From contig NZ_VOQS01000005.1 of the NCBI RefSeq assembly GCF_007995085.1, forward strand, positions 2,542,001-2,606,000: a stretch of 64,000 nt of DNA, given 5' to 3'. Each line of letters opens with the position of its first letter. The stretch's first letter is position 1. A model generated the notes under the pieces. That model ran no database searches. It worked only from the letters and a program-made list of their open reading frames with translations, and was not told the DNA's origin. This document shows positions 10,134-20,720 of the stretch, piece after piece. The DNA is from Paraburkholderia azotifigens (GTDB taxonomy: Bacteria; Pseudomonadota; Gammaproteobacteria; Burkholderiales; Burkholderiaceae). A program made the translations under genes and the position numbers.

Positions 10134-13100
10134 TTGCACGCCTTATCCGCTGGTCCATACACAACCGGTTTCTGGTGCTGCTCGCGACTGTGCTCATCAC
10201 GGCATGGGGCGTGTATTCGCTCAAGGAAACGCCACTCGACGCGTTACCTGACCTGTCGGATACCCAGGTCATCATCAAGGCGTCGTATCCGGGCAAGGCG
10301 CCTCAGGTCATCGAGGACCAGGTCACGTATCCGCTCACGACGACGTTGCTTGGCGTGCCGGGTGCGAAAACCATCCGCGCCTACTCGTCGTTTGGTGACG
10401 CGTTCGTGTACGTGCTGTTCGATGATAAGACCGACCAGTACTGGGCCCGCTCCCGCGTGCTCGAATACCTTAACCAGGTGCAAAGCCGCTTGCCGCCGGG
10501 CGCGACGGTTTCACTTGGTCCGGACGCTACCGGCGTGGGCTGGGTCTACGAGTACGCATTGGTCGACCGCACGGGTCGGCACGACCTCGGCGAGCTTCGG
10601 GCACTTAACGACTGGTTCCTGAAGTTCGAGCTCAAGTCCGTGCCGGACGTATCGGAGGTGGCGAGCATCGGCGGCATGGTGCGCCAGTACCAGGTCGTGC
10701 TCGACCCGGACAAACTGCGTGCATACGGCATCACGCAAGGGATGGTGGCCGATGCACTGGGCGAGGCCAACCAGGAGTCCGGCGGCTCGGTGGTCGAACT
10801 CGCCGAGTCTGAGTATGTGGTCCGTTCTTCCGGATATCTGCATTCCCTCGATGACTTCCGCAATGTCGTGTTGCGAGCGAATGACGCAGGCACACCCGTG
10901 CTGCTGGGCGATGTCGCGCGTATCCAGATTGGCCCGGAGCCGCGCCGGGGCATTGCCGAACTGAATGGCCAGGGCGAGGTAGCCGGTGGCGTCGTCGTCA
11001 TGCGTTCCGGCAAGAATGCACTGACAACCATCGAAGCGGTGAAGACCAAACTGGCCGAGCTGAAGCGCTCGCTGCCGCAAGGCGTCGAAGTGGTGACGAC
11101 CTACGACCGTTCTCAGCTTATCGAACGCGCGGTGGACAACCTCAAGGACAAGCTCATCGAGGAGTTCATCGTCGTCGCAATCGTGTGTGCTGTCTTCCTG
11201 TTCCATCTGCGCAGCGCGTTCGTCGCGGTCCTGTCGCTGCCGCTCGGCGTGCTCGCCGCCTTCATCGTGATGCGCTATCAGGGCGTGAACGCGAACATCA
11301 TGTCCCTGGGTGGCATTGCAATTGCCATCGGCGCGATGATTGACGCGGCCATCGTGATGATTGAGAACGCGCACAAGCACCTGGAGGCGTACGAGCACGC
11401 GCATCCAGACAGGCCCATTACGACGGCGCAGCGATGGGAACTGATTGCGGCGTCAGCGGCGGAGGTCGGGCCGGCGCTTTTCTTCTCGCTGCTCATCATC
11501 ACACTGTCTTTTATCCCGGTTTTTTCGCTGGAGGGGCAGGAGGGCCGGCTGTTCTCGCCGCTGGCGTTCACGAAGACCTACACGATTGCGGCGGCGGCTG
11601 GCCTCTCGGTGACGCTGGTGCCGGTGCTGATGGGCTATCTGATTCGTGGACGCATCCCGCACGAAGCCTCAAATCCCATCAATCGCGTACTGGTGCGTCT
11701 TTATCGGCCATTGCTCGAAGCGACGTTGCGCCGACCCTGGTTCGCTATCGGACTCGCAGTCGTCGCGCTCGTGCTGACTGCGATTCCGCTGTCGCGACTC
11801 GGAGGAGAGTTTTTGCCCCAGCTTGACGAGGGTGACCTGCTCTACATGCCAACGGCGCTTCCCAGCATCTCGACCGAGAAAGCCGCCGAACTGCTGCAGC
11901 AGACCGACCGGCTCATCAAGACGGTGCCCGAGGTCGCCACCGTATTCGGCAAGTCGGGGCGTGCTGAAACGGCGACCGACCCGGCTCCTGGGCTCGAAAT
12001 GTTTGAAACCACGATTGTGTTCAAACCACGCAGCCAGTGGCGACCCGGCATGACGCCGGAGAAGCTGAGGGACGAGCTCGACCGGACCGTGAAAGTACCA
12101 GGGTTGTCGAATCTCTGGGTTCCGCCTATCCGCAACCGTCTGGACATGCTCTCGACCGGTATCAAGTCCCCCGTTGGCGTGAAAATCTCCGGCGCTGACC
12201 TCACACAGATTGACCGGATTGCCACGCAGGTTGAGGCCGTGGTGAAAGATGTGCCGGGCGTGTCGTTCGCGCTGGCCGAGCGCGTGAATGGTGGCCGGTA
12301 CATCAACGTCGACATCAACCGGCAGGCGGCTGCGCGCTATGGACTCTCCGTGGCCGACGTTCAGTCAGTGGTGTCATCAGCAGTGGGTGGAGAAAACGTC
12401 GGCGAGGTCATTACGGGACGGGAGCGCTTTCCCATCAACATCCGATATCCACGCGAGGTCCGAGACTCGCTCGAGCGGCTGCGTCAGTTACCCGTCGTGA
12501 CCGACCGTGGCGCGCAAATACAGCTGGGCGATGTCGCCAACCTGCAGATTGTCGATGGGCCGCCGTCGATTCGCAGCGAAAACGCGCGGCTTTCGGGTTA
12601 CGTGTACGTCGATATCCGGGACGTGGACCTGCAGTCGGCCGTGAAGGCGATGCAGCGCGCCGTCGCGGAGAAGGTCCGGTTGCCGCCAGGGTATTCGATA
12701 GCGTGGTCGGGACAGTTCGAGTACCTGGAGCGAGCGGCGGCAAAGTTGCGCGCCGTCATTCCGGTCACGCTGGTCGTCATCTTCGTGCTGCTTTTTCTCA
12801 CCTTCAACTCGGCAGCTGACGCGCTTCTGCTGATGTCGACCGTGCCGTTCGCGCTGGTCGGCGGATTCTGGCTCGTCTGGATACTGGGTCATGCGGTATC
12901 CGTCGCGACTTCTGTGGGATTCATCGCGCTCGCGGGTGTAGCGGCAGAGTTCGGCGTCGTCATGCTGCTTTATCTGAAGGGCGCTCTAAACCGGCGACTT
13001 GAACTCGGTGAGCCTCTCGATGAGGCCACACTGCTCGAGGCGATCCGTGAAGGCGCTGTGCTGCGCGTTCGACCGAAAGCCATGACGGTTGCAGTTGTGC

Positions 13101-13267
13101 TCGCTGGTCTGATTCCCATCATGGTCGGGCATGGAGCGGGCTCCGAAGTGATGCAGCGCATTGCCGCACCGATGGTTGGCGGGATGGTGACCGCTCCCAT
13201 CCTCTCGATGTTTGTCATTCCCGCAGCCTGGTTCCTGTTGCAGCGCCGTCGCGTTGCACGAAGCTAG
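10130..13267 (+). CDS. cusA: Cu(I)/Ag(I) efflux RND pump CusA
   Basis: A 1045-residue inner-membrane proton-driven pump of the heavy-metal RND class, with the usual 12 membrane segments and two large periplasmic loops. The TM4 signature near residues 400-412 reads [16 protein letters not shown], the form found in CusA/SilA (monovalent copper and silver) rather than the CzcA form for zinc or cobalt. The substrate is therefore inferred as Cu(I)/Ag(I). ATG 10130 overlaps the cusB stop by four bases. No CusRS-type sensor pair is present in the window, so regulation must come from elsewhere. Confidence 0.95.
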   Translation: MIARLIRWSIHNRFLVLLATVLITAWGVYSLKETPLDALPDLSDTQVIIKASYPGKAPQVIEDQVTYPLTTTLLGVPGAKTIRAYSSFGDAFVYVLFDDKTDQYWARSRVLEYLNQVQSRLPPGATVSLGPDATGVGWVYEYALVDRTGRHDLGELRALNDWFLKFELKSVPDVSEVASIGGMVRQYQVVLDPDKLRAYGITQGMVADALGEANQESGGSVVELAESEYVVRSSGYLHSLDDFRNVVLRANDAGTPVLLGDVARIQIGPEPRRGIAELNGQGEVAGGVVVMRSGKNALTTIEAVKTKLAELKRSLPQGVEVVTTYDRSQLIERAVDNLKDKLIEEFIVVAIVCAVFLFHLRSAFVAVLSLPLGVLAAFIVMRYQGVNANIMSLGGIAIAIGAMIDAAIVMIENAHKHLEAYEHAHPDRPITTAQRWELIAASAAEVGPALFFSLLIITLSFIPVFSLEGQEGRLFSPLAFTKTYTIAAAAGLSVTLVPVLMGYLIRGRIPHEASNPINRVLVRLYRPLLEATLRRPWFAIGLAVVALVLTAIPLSRLGGEFLPQLDEGDLLYMPTALPSISTEKAAELLQQTDRLIKTVPEVATVFGKSGRAETATDPAPGLEMFETTIVFKPRSQWRPGMTPEKLRDELDRTVKVPGLSNLWVPPIRNRLDMLSTGIKSPVGVKISGADLTQIDRIATQVEAVVKDVPGVSFALAERVNGGRYINVDINRQAAARYGLSVADVQSVVSSAVGGENVGEVITGRERFPINIRYPREVRDSLERLRQLPVVTDRGAQIQLGDVANLQIVDGPPSIRSENARLSGYVYVDIRDVDLQSAVKAMQRAVAEKVRLPPGYSIAWSGQFEYLERAAAKLRAVIPVTLVVIFVLLFLTFNSAADALLLMSTVPFALVGGFWLVWILGHAVSVATSVGFIALAGVAAEFGVVMLLYLKGALNRRLELGEPLDEATLLEAIREGAVLRVRPKAMTVAVVLAGLIPIMVGHGAGSEVMQRIAAPMVGGMVTAPILSMFVIPAAWFLLQRRRVARS

Positions 13268-13335
13268 GACACGCGATTTTCTCATGCAGTACCGTCCGGC
13301 GCGAAAGTGCCATCAACTGAAACAGGAGAACTTTA

Positions 13336-13686
13336 ATGAAGAAGATGATTGTCGCGTTTTCGGCTTTCGCGGCCGTGGTCACCGCACCCGTATACGCAGA
13401 TGATGGGATGGCCGGAATGAGTATGTCAGGAAAGCCTTCGGCAATGAAAGCACCGTCCGATGCGGCGATGACTGATGCCGAGGTGAGAAACGTCGATGCC
13501 GCCGCAGGCATGGTCACGCTGAAGCATGGCGCGCTCGAAAACGTCGGCATGCCGCCGATGACCATGGCGTTCAAGGTGAAGGACGCCGACATGGTCAAAC
13601 GAGTTCACGAAGGCGATCGAGTCAAAGTGCGCATCGAAAATGTCAACGGAACACTGACCGTTGTGGCGATGGAAAGGCAATCGTGA
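13336..13686 (+). CDS. cusF: Periplasmic copper-binding protein CusF
   Basis: A 116-residue exported protein: signal peptide (MKKMIVAFSAFAAVVTAPVYA), a Met-rich linker (GMAGMSMSGK) and one OB-fold CusF domain with MPPMTMAFKV, the Cu(I)/Ag(I) metallochaperone motif. The usual pairing Trp of E. coli CusF is not obvious. SD AGGAG lies seven bases before ATG. It is the last gene of the operon, 68 bases after cusA, and would hand metal to CusB. With the domain fused to CusB, this operon carries two CusF-type modules. Confidence 0.93.
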   Translation: MKKMIVAFSAFAAVVTAPVYADDGMAGMSMSGKPSAMKAPSDAAMTDAEVRNVDAAAGMVTLKHGALENVGMPPMTMAFKVKDADMVKRVHEGDRVKVRIENVNGTLTVVAMERQS

Positions 13687-13707
13687 TGCGGTGCTGAAAA
13701 CGGTACC

Positions 13708-13737
13708 CGCGGACCGACCGCTAACGGTCGGTCTGCG
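13708..13737. terminator. Strong hairpin between convergent cusF and the peroxiredoxin-like gene
   Basis: A 13-bp stem (core GACCGACCG / CGGTCGGTC, one G-U pair further out) with loop CTAA sits 20 bases after cusF and before the convergent gene ending at 13753. There is no U-tract on either side, so intrinsic termination is uncertain; it may mark 3' ends for both transcripts. Confidence 0.5.
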
Positions 13738-13752
13738 GCTCCCGTATCGAGA

Positions 13753-14289
13753 TCACGCCACACCGACGTACTCGCCACGCGCCGGATAATCATGCTCGAT
13801 CGCGAAATCGAGGGCGTGCAGCAGTTCCTTGAAATTGGGGCGCACGAAAGGAAGCGACTGAACCGAAAGATAGTAAATCGTCCGGTCGGCACGCACCAGA
13901 AACACGCCAGACTCAAAGAAGATTTCAAGCTCTTCGATTCCAATAGATGACTTGCCACGAGATGTCGAGATAAAGAGACCCCATTTCCGAGCTTCGGTTA
14001 GTGGAAGTCCGTAACCGATGCGCAAGTGGTTAGCTTCAATCTTTTTCTGCGTCCCTCTCGCCCGAGCCTTGCTATCAGAACTGATGGCAATAGTCGTGAC
14101 GCCTCGTTCAGCGAATTGCGGCGTCAGGCGTTCCAGCTCCTCGAGATATGCTGCGCAAATCCTGCAGTGGAGACCTCGATAAAAATAGATTAACGTCATT
14201 CGTCCCGGCCTCTGTGAGGCTAAATCGAACGAACCGTGGTTCACGGTATCAACGACAAGTGAGGGTGCCGTTCGACGCGGGACAAGCAT
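13753..14289 (-). CDS. Peroxiredoxin-like (AhpC/TSA-fold) protein
   Basis: A 178-residue thioredoxin-fold protein. The active-site region reads LIYFYRGLHCRICAAYLEEL, so it has a Cys-x2-Cys pair where AhpC/TSA enzymes keep the peroxidatic Cys in a T/S-x2-C setting. FAERGVTTIAISSDS is the second conserved peroxiredoxin strand. It probably reduces peroxides or acts as a thiol oxidoreductase in the cytoplasm; no signal peptide is seen. SD AAGGAG lies seven bases before ATG 14289. It converges on the copper operon and is transcribed alone. Confidence 0.85.
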   Translation of the reverse strand: MLVPRRTAPSLVVDTVNHGSFDLASQRPGRMTLIYFYRGLHCRICAAYLEELERLTPQFAERGVTTIAISSDSKARARGTQKKIEANHLRIGYGLPLTEARKWGLFISTSRGKSSIGIEELEIFFESGVFLVRADRTIYYLSVQSLPFVRPNFKELLHALDFAIEHDYPARGEYVGVA

Positions 14290-14996
14290 GGCACAGCTCC
14301 TTTCCTACAGATAATTCGCGCCCGTTTACGCAGAGGCTTGAACGTCGAAGTCCAGGCGGTTGGGCTTCCTGACAACTCATACCAAGGAAATGATTATCTA
14401 TTAAGGCAGAGAGAGGTTCATGCTTGCTCTTAAGAGTGGTTACGCCGTAACGGAATCGCTTCGATCGCTACGGGCATCACGGCCGTGCGGTCGAGACCGT
14501 GACGGTTCGTCGCCGCGAAATATGCGTAGTCGAACAGTTGTCCCCTATCGCGCGAAGCTTCGAGCGGAACTGGCAGGGCCGTGTCGATCAGCAGCGAGGT
14601 CGGCGCTCCTTATCCGCCGGGCTAGTCCAAGCGTCGCCGCGTATTGACGATGTAGGGTTCGACTGTCGTGCGCCGTGGCGACCCTGGTCGTCACGTCTGG
14701 CAGTGTCAGCGACACGGGGCGGCGTGCGGGTCATGGCGAGTCGGTGCGCCGTCACAGACACATGTGCTTTCCGCCACCGCTGGGTCGGTGGGCATTATCA
14801 CGAGTTCGGTCAGATCGCGAGTGCGTCGGCTAAACACCGCCCGAGCGCGCGATGATTGTCATGGATTGGAGAACTTGCCGTTGAGTATGCCGACGCGGCG
14901 GTGCAATTCCCGTTTCCCGGCGCTGGAATGAGCGGTTTGCATTTAGTTGCGGTCCTTTTGCTGGCGTTGGGAGCGAGGGCTGCGCGACGCAGTGCG
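14290..14996. other. Gene-free stretch holding one palindrome
   Basis: No coding frame with family resemblance or a good start was found. The stretch contains the exact palindrome at 14439-14451. Confidence 0.45.
14439..14451. repeat. Dispersed palindrome GTTAC-GCC-GTAAC
   Basis: A perfect 5+3+5 inverted repeat in non-coding DNA. It is one of four exact GTTAC-N3-GTAAC copies in the window. Confidence 0.6.
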
Positions 14997-15929
14997 TCAG
15001 ACCCACTCGCGGGACACGAGAAAGTCGCTGTACAGGCGCGCTTCCGGTGTACCCGGCTCGGGCTGCCAGTCGTAGCGCCATTTCACGACAGGCGGCATCG
15101 ACAATAGGATCGATTCCGTGCGGCCGCCGCTTTGCAGCCCGAACAGCGTGCCACGGTCGAACACGAGGTTGAATTCGACGTAGCGGCCGCGCCGGTAAGC
15201 CTGAAATTCGCGCTGGGCTTCGCCGTACGGCGTCTCGCGGCGTTTTGCGATGATGGGCAGATACGCATTCAGGAACGCATCGCCGACGCTCTTGATCATC
15301 GCAAACGACTGCTCGAAGCCGGGCTCCGCGAAATCGTCGAAGAAAATCCCGCCAATGCCGCGCGGTTCGTTGCGATGCTTCAGGAAGAAATAGTCGTCGC
15401 ACCAGCGCTTAAAACGAGGATAGAGGTCGGAGCCGTACGGTTGCAGCGCATCGCGGCAGACGCGGTGAAAATGCTGGACGTCTTCTTCGAAGCCGTAATA
15501 GGGCGTCAGATCCATGCCTCCGCCGAACCAGAACACGGGCGCTTCGCGTTCTTTCGTCGCGACGATGAGGCGCACGTTCATGTGAACGGTCGGGCAGAAA
15601 GGGTTGCGCGGATGCAGCACAAGCGACACGCCCATTGCTTCGAAGCCGCGCCCAACAAGTTGCGGGCGCAGCGCGCTCGCCGAGCCGGGCAGCGCGTCGC
15701 CTTGCACGTCCGAAAAGCCGATGCCGGCGCGCTCGAAGAACGCACCATCCTCCAGAATGCGCGTGCAGCCGCCGCCGCGCAGATTCTCGTCGGGCGCGCG
15801 TTGCCAGCTGTCGATGGCGAACGGCGTGCCGTCAAACTCACCCAGCGCGTCGGCGATCCGTGTCTGAAAGTCTTGCATCCAGGTGCGGACAGTCTGGATG
15901 TCGTGAGCGTCGTGAATCGAATCGGTCAT
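14997..15929 (-). CDS. hemF: Oxygen-dependent coproporphyrinogen III oxidase
   Basis: A 310-residue cytoplasmic enzyme that oxidatively decarboxylates coproporphyrinogen III to protoporphyrinogen IX using O2. Family signatures are all present: [49 protein letters not shown] and [12 protein letters not shown], and the length is normal. ATG 15929 has only a weak ribosome site. The gene stands alone, next to neither the housekeeping neighbours I would expect nor other heme genes, although hemH (28.6 kb) and a broken hemE (39.3 kb) lie on the same strand further on. Whether this is a second copy cannot be judged from the window. Confidence 0.96.
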   Translation of the reverse strand: MTDSIHDAHDIQTVRTWMQDFQTRIADALGEFDGTPFAIDSWQRAPDENLRGGGCTRILEDGAFFERAGIGFSDVQGDALPGSASALRPQLVGRGFEAMGVSLVLHPRNPFCPTVHMNVRLIVATKEREAPVFWFGGGMDLTPYYGFEEDVQHFHRVCRDALQPYGSDLYPRFKRWCDDYFFLKHRNEPRGIGGIFFDDFAEPGFEQSFAMIKSVGDAFLNAYLPIIAKRRETPYGEAQREFQAYRRGRYVEFNLVFDRGTLFGLQSGGRTESILLSMPPVVKWRYDWQPEPGTPEARLYSDFLVSREWV

Positions 15930-16201
15930 GATATGTGGGACGTGGCAAGTGCAGAACGCCGCGGCAGTCGAGACTCAAGGAGATGAATTGACCTTATGTG
16001 CGGTTCGCGGCAAAAAAGTCTGCCGGCTATTCCAAGTGTAGCCTCGGAGCGGATAGGTGCGTGTAGGCTCCCACGGGCAGTGCCGGGCAGCAGCCCTGCG
16101 CCGCCTTCTCCAACCACAACAACATACGTTCGAAGTATTCTCATGATGCCTCGGATACTGGTGGGAGGGCGCTGAAGTCATTGAGATGCATCGCGCGCCC
16201 C

Positions 16202-18106
16202 TCACGTCTCAACTTGCTTTAGATTCCGCTCAATGGATCCGGTAGCAAGCAGGATGCAAGGATCGGTTCGCGGTGTCAGAATCGTTACATGGTGCTTCGC
16301 GCGCGTGACACCCACACGGAGCGACTGACGGGCCTTTTCATTAATGTTTTCGCGTACATTCAGGCGCACGATCCGGTCGCCATTGAAGGGCGACAGTCCC
16401 TTACGGCGCACCGGCCATCCTTCGAAGATGATCACTTCGTCGAACTCCTTTCCCTTGGCCTTGTCCATGTTCATGACGATGATGCCCGACTCGGGTTTCG
16501 CGTCAGTCGAGAAATGCTGTCGCATGAAGGCCTCCCTCGCGATTTCGAGGGCGTTACGGTATCCGCCATTGTTCCTCCAGTCGTGCGACAGGGTCTGATG
16601 CAAGTGCGTGCCAGGCTGGAATAGGCTAATACTCCTTGCGTCTTCAGCCACTTCACTCAGGCGTCTACACGCGCCTCCCTCCAGCACGCTTCTGACCGCG
16701 CGCCAGTCAGCGTCAGGGTCACCCGTCAGTTTTAACGCACAAACCTGGTCATACACCGCCAGAACGTTCACGATAATGCTGTTCTTGCGAATTGTCTTGC
16801 CGTTAGTCTGTGCCACAAACAGTTCCTCATATGCCTTGCGTAAGCGTGCGGCTTCATTGAAGGCTTCGTGCCTCGGCTCGTCGCCTCCTTTACCCAGATA
16901 ATAGTGGCTAAGCAGATCCATAAACTGCGCAAAATGACGGGGACTTGAAGCTGGTTGCATCAGTAGCGCGATGACGTCTGCCGCAAGAATAGCGGCTTCC
17001 ATCTCGACTACCGCGTTGTGAAACATCTCGGGCACGCCAAGTCGAGGAAGACGCAGAGCATGCGAGACAAGTTGGGTCATCTTGTTCGTCGGAACCAGGA
17101 TTGCCACTGACCAATCCTTGGAGCCTCGATTTACGAGGCGCTGCTGTGCGGCGCAAGTAGCTGTTACGAGCATTGCAGTAGCTGGAGCCATGTACGGCTC
17201 AAAGTACCGGATCGTGACGCCTTCGTAGATCTTTTGGTGGATTCGCCCGGTCAGGAGATCATCACCATACGTACCGATTTCTGTACCGCAGCTGCGATGA
17301 TTGTCGAACATCAGGTCGACATTAACTGGATTAAAGACGTTCCGGAATTGATCAAGGCGGCCCGGATCCGCGCCGATCTCGTCATAGATTCGCTGCCCGG
17401 GGTCGCCAAGTGCCATGAGTCGGCAGCGGCGGCCCAGTTCACGTATCACCCGCCATTGGGCACTGTTTATGTCCTGGAATTCGTCCAAGATGACGACAGG
17501 ATACATCTCGGCTACGAGGCGAGACACGCATTCGCTCGTACACAGGATGTCACCGGCATATGTTGCAAACAGATCAAAGCAGACTCGTCCTTCGTCCATT
17601 GCCAGACGTGCGCGCTCTCGCTCTTCAGCGAGGCGTTTCGCCTCTATTTGTCCATCGGTCAGCTTTCTTCCCGGAAACCGCGCACGGGTGTCTGAGAGCG
17701 CGATGGCTTCTGCGGGTGGAGTGAGTACATCGATTCGTCTTGGTAGGCCGATAAGATGCCCATGATCCTTCACGATACGCCAGAAGAATGAATGGTACGT
17801 CTCGAAGTCGAGACGACGCTTCTCTTCCATAGCCATCTTATGTTCGCGTTCGATGGCCGCTTCAACGCGCGCGAGAGATGTCCGCGCAAAACTGACGAAG
17901 AGGATGTTCTGCCCTGCCGCCAGTTCGCTCCCAGAGACCTTTGCGGCTTTTAGGATCGCAACACTTGTCTTGCCTGATCCCGGACCGCCAACCACCAGTA
18001 GATGGCCGTCGGTACGCATGACATGATGTTGGCCTTTAGTAAGGTGCACCAACGTTCGCCTCGGAAATATCGCACTCTTTTTTTTCGTGCATCGGAAGGA
18101 GTTCAA
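16202..18106 (-). CDS. UvrD/Rep-like superfamily 1 DNA helicase, orphan
   Basis: A 634-residue SF1A helicase with Walker A GGPGSGKT near residue 40, Walker B ILDEFQD, motif III MALGDPGQRIY, and motifs V/VI ending in VGVTRAKHHVTIL. It would unwind DNA using ATP in the cytoplasm. Such stand-alone UvrD-like proteins occur in defence islands (for example GajB of Gabija beside the OLD-family nuclease GajA), but no nuclease partner is present: upstream lies only IS debris. The start is uncertain. TTG 18106 is the longest choice; a TTG/GTG pair near 18050-18060 after GAGG is an alternative, and there is no ATG before the Walker A motif except one just ahead of it. Confidence 0.88.
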   Translation of the reverse strand: MNSFRCTKKKSAIFPRRTLVHLTKGQHHVMRTDGHLLVVGGPGSGKTSVAILKAAKVSGSELAAGQNILFVSFARTSLARVEAAIEREHKMAMEEKRRLDFETYHSFFWRIVKDHGHLIGLPRRIDVLTPPAEAIALSDTRARFPGRKLTDGQIEAKRLAEERERARLAMDEGRVCFDLFATYAGDILCTSECVSRLVAEMYPVVILDEFQDINSAQWRVIRELGRRCRLMALGDPGQRIYDEIGADPGRLDQFRNVFNPVNVDLMFDNHRSCGTEIGTYGDDLLTGRIHQKIYEGVTIRYFEPYMAPATAMLVTATCAAQQRLVNRGSKDWSVAILVPTNKMTQLVSHALRLPRLGVPEMFHNAVVEMEAAILAADVIALLMQPASSPRHFAQFMDLLSHYYLGKGGDEPRHEAFNEAARLRKAYEELFVAQTNGKTIRKNSIIVNVLAVYDQVCALKLTGDPDADWRAVRSVLEGGACRRLSEVAEDARSISLFQPGTHLHQTLSHDWRNNGGYRNALEIAREAFMRQHFSTDAKPESGIIVMNMDKAKGKEFDEVIIFEGWPVRRKGLSPFNGDRIVRLNVRENINEKARQSLRVGVTRAKHHVTILTPRTDPCILLATGSIERNLKQVET

Positions 18107-18330
18107 CTCGAGCTTTATTTATCACTTTGTTATCGGCAGTACCCGGAACCAAATTATGAGAGCCCCTATATTACGCAGTGCATTTTCGACGTGCACGGCA
18201 CGATACGGTGGATGCACGACTTGAAAATGTAGCGTGGCGTGGCAGTTGCGATGGGAGAGTGCCCGCCCGTATGCGCTTCTGGTGCGGTCGGACGAATGGT
18301 TTGCAAATATCGGGCCTACTTGGTGCACTC

Positions 18331-18343
18331 GTTACGCAATAAC
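18331..18343. repeat. Imperfect copy of the dispersed palindrome
   Basis: GTTACGCAATAAC differs at one base from GTTAC-N3-GTAAC. It adjoins the TnpB fragment. Confidence 0.4.
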
Positions 18344-18354
18344 AAATCTGTTGT

Positions 18355-18490
18355 GGAAATGTCTATTCTTCCCGGTCCTTCGGGCCAGTGCGCCTGTTAC
18401 AGCAGTTGAGGTCTGGGTTGAGTACTTCTCATCGACCTCATCGAACCATACGCCTTCACAATCGCTCTTGTACTGCAGCAATGCCACGTT
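18355..18490 (-). pseudogene. TnpB (IS605/IS1341-type OrfB) fragment
   Basis: Reads LLQYKSDCEGVWFDEVDEKY then STQT, and continues in the next frame as NCCNRRTGPKDRE before a stop. This is the RuvC/zinc-finger part of TnpB, the RNA-guided nuclease of IS200/IS605 elements. A near-identical sequence lies in the longer tnpB pseudogene at 43900-44503. No ends, TnpA or complete ORF survive. Confidence 0.75.
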
Positions 18491-18989
18491 CGGTTTAGGC
18501 CATGTGCTGTCGGAAAGGTAGTTACGGCTGGTTGGTAGCTGAAGGCGCTGCGAGAAATGTAGTGAATCTGTACGCGGCGGTTCGATGCTTCCTTTGATCG
18601 GTTCCCGCCGATTTAACGAGCACACGGATACGTCCCAATTCCTTCGCACGTCGGATCAATGCGTCGAAGTCGTGCTCGCCTGCTCGCTGACCGTGGAAGG
18701 AATCGGCTTCACCCGCATATGCTCGAAATCTTGCCGCTCAAGCCGTTGCCGCATTTTGTCTGCTATCAGATGAGCGCGACAGGTGTTCGCGCCCGGCAGG
18801 GCTGCAACAAATTCTCACCTCCCCAGCCTGCGAACAACTTGGATTCGTGCCGGATCGACATGCCGACGTCCCTTTGCTTATCATTTTTCTGACGAAACGA
18901 AGCGGACAAAGAGTAAATCATGTTCTCTGGCCTCGCTTGGCGTCTGATCGCGCAATGCGCCGCCCGCTGGCGAGCGCTTTGATGATCTG

Positions 18990-19276
18990 CGCTCCACGCT
19001 CCTGCAGCCACGCCAGTTTCGTTCCGAAGACATGTTCGACGGTTCGCCTGCGCACTGTCATCGCATCAGGCGTCTCGTCCAGCCGAGGTTGAACTGCGTT
19101 CGGCACCGATTCATGCGTTCAATCATTGGATGGGCTACACCCGCTTGCTGATGCGCAGATGGCCCAACGTAGGTACGGAGATGAGTTCGAATGTACTCGC
19201 CTACAATCTCACTCGAGTGCTGAAAATCCTGGGCTACAGCAGGACGATGAAGGCAATGCGGCGATTGGGTGCTTGA
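18990..19276. mobile_element. DDE transposase C-terminal remnant split across both strands
   Basis: On the minus strand near 19020-19060 the peptide VRRRTVEHVFGT appears, the motif that normally precedes WMGxTxxLxR in IS1182/IS5-like transposases. The continuation (WMGYTRLLMRRWPNV, then TEMSSNVLAYNLTRVLKILG, stop at 19274-19276) is on the plus strand from about 19120. The two halves are adjacent but inverted relative to each other, so an inversion or two opposed copies broke here. Confidence 0.65.
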
Positions 19277-19580
19277 GCACCCAGTAGGTTCCGAAATAAA
19301 GCGTCCTACACTCGCCAGAACGTATCGGGGAACCTCGCCCTCTCGCGTTCGCCGTGATGGGCTGAAAAGGCAGCCAAACGCGCCGCTGAGGTCACCGATC
19401 GTGCGTCGCATGGCAATTCCATCGGCTTTCCACACGGCTTGGGTCAGTGCTGTCCGTGGGAAGCAGGACAGCTGTCGAAAAGTGTTGATTTGGTGCGTTG
19501 GCCGTCGGCCCGGATCCGGCCAGTGTCAACGTCGGACACAATATCCTCCGAAGGGGGCGCGCCTATTTTCTTGAACTGAG

Positions 19581-19870
19581 TTATGCCGCGATTCCAAGAC
19601 TCTGCCGGTATTTGACGGGGCTGAGGGAGCCGAGCGACAGTTTGATCCGTTTTGCGTTGTACCAGCGAATGTACGAGTCAACGATTTCGATGAATTGATC
19701 GATGGTCGTGGTTCGCCAATCACGAGGATAGAACAACTCCGTCTTGAGTCGCCCGAAGAAACCCTCTCAGGCTTCACTATCCGGCGAACATCCTTTGCGC
19801 GACATCGAGCGAATCATTCTGGCAGCCTGCATACGCGAGAGCCATCCCGGCCAGCGATTGACAGGCCAGA
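19581..19870 (-). pseudogene. IS3-family transposase 3' remnant
   Basis: Reverse-strand translation gives MSRKGCSPDSEA, a TGA, then EGFFGRLKTELFYPRDW, SYIRWYNAKRIKLSLGSLSP and YRQSLGIAA before a normal stop at 19581. This is the C-terminal part of an IS3-group OrfB integrase (DDE type). The TGA replaces the Cys codon expected in this motif, and the upstream 5' part is missing, so it is a dead fragment. Confidence 0.82.
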
Positions 19871-20024
19871 ACCTGCCGTTCGACATCTCCGCTCAAATCG
19901 CTAACGATTTGTGACCCGAAGCTAAATGCCGGCGACATCGAGCGGCGTTGACGGCCTCGCGGAGAGGCTATGGGTATAACCTACGCCAGTCAAAAACCTT
20001 GCAGTGCCTGTCAGCGGCTCCGTG

Positions 20025-20120
20025 AAAACTCATCCCCCTGTTGCGCTTGTCACCGGTTCGACCTCCGGTATTGGTGCTGCGATTGCGCGCCGACTCTCAG
20101 TGAACGGATTCTCAATGGCT
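20025..20120 (+). pseudogene. Short-chain dehydrogenase N-terminal fragment
   Basis: Codes for PPVALVTGSTSGIGAAIARR and LSVNGF, the Rossmann-fold NAD(P)-binding start of an SDR (TGxxxGIG motif). After roughly 30 codons the reading frame (to 20552) loses all SDR character, so only the 5' end survives. Confidence 0.7.
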
Positions 20121-20720
20121 AGCATCGCGAAGTTCGGCTCAGTGATCTTCCATCTTGGCACTTTGATGCCGTCGGCCCGTGAGAGTCCGCCTCTTCGGCG
20201 TCACTCACCCGGTAGGTTGGGGCGTTCATTCCATTTGTCGCCGCGCAGGTCGACTCGGGTCGATACCGCGACGCTTTTGAGTCTACTGGGACGCGAGCGT
20301 GCTGCCCGCGTTTCGCACCGGGAACAGGAAATTGCACACCTGTCACTACATGGCGATCTGGTGGGCCGGCGTCCGGAGCGGACATATTTTCCGAAGGAAT
20401 GGACATCGCCTTCCCTTCGGGGACGCTTCCGGGGTCGTTTCCGCTCAACTTCCTTGGCGGGCGGCGCATCTTTCATCAGGGTCAGATCAGAGAGACGTCC
20501 ATATCGCTCAATTGCACTCGCGTCTGCCCGCATTGGCGAAAGTAATCGCTAGCATTAGACTGGGATCGAGGCGCCATGCGACTTCGAGCTAGTGAGATCG
20601 GACGATCCGTCGGGCAAATGGTGGGTAGGAAAGGTACCACGTTCTGGAACTCTGATTCCGAACTAGAGGCCGGCGAACTCGAAATTGCCGCCCACAGCGG
20701 GCTTTCGACATGAGGCGAAT

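Larger units (their letters stand above)
18107..20720. other. Graveyard of insertion-sequence and gene fragments
   Basis: About 2.6 kb without an intact gene. It contains, in order, a near-palindrome, a TnpB fragment, a DDE transposase end split between strands, the 3' end of an IS3-type transposase and the first 30 codons of an SDR gene (listed separately). The remaining open frames show no family resemblance. Confidence 0.7.

Noticed and set aside
10511..11404. 297-codon minus-strand frame within cusA
   Set aside because: Antisense shadow; His/Arg-rich composition typical of reverse-strand translation of GC-rich genes.
15132..15986. Long plus-strand frame opposite hemF
   Set aside because: Antisense shadow of a clearly conserved hemF gene.
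20150..20165. TGGCAC-like sigma54 promoter
   Set aside because: The spacing between GG and GC is nine rather than ten bases, which sigma54 does not tolerate well.
20004..20552. 182-codon frame starting like an SDR
   Set aside because: Only the first 30 residues are SDR; the remainder is not, so it is listed as a fragment.
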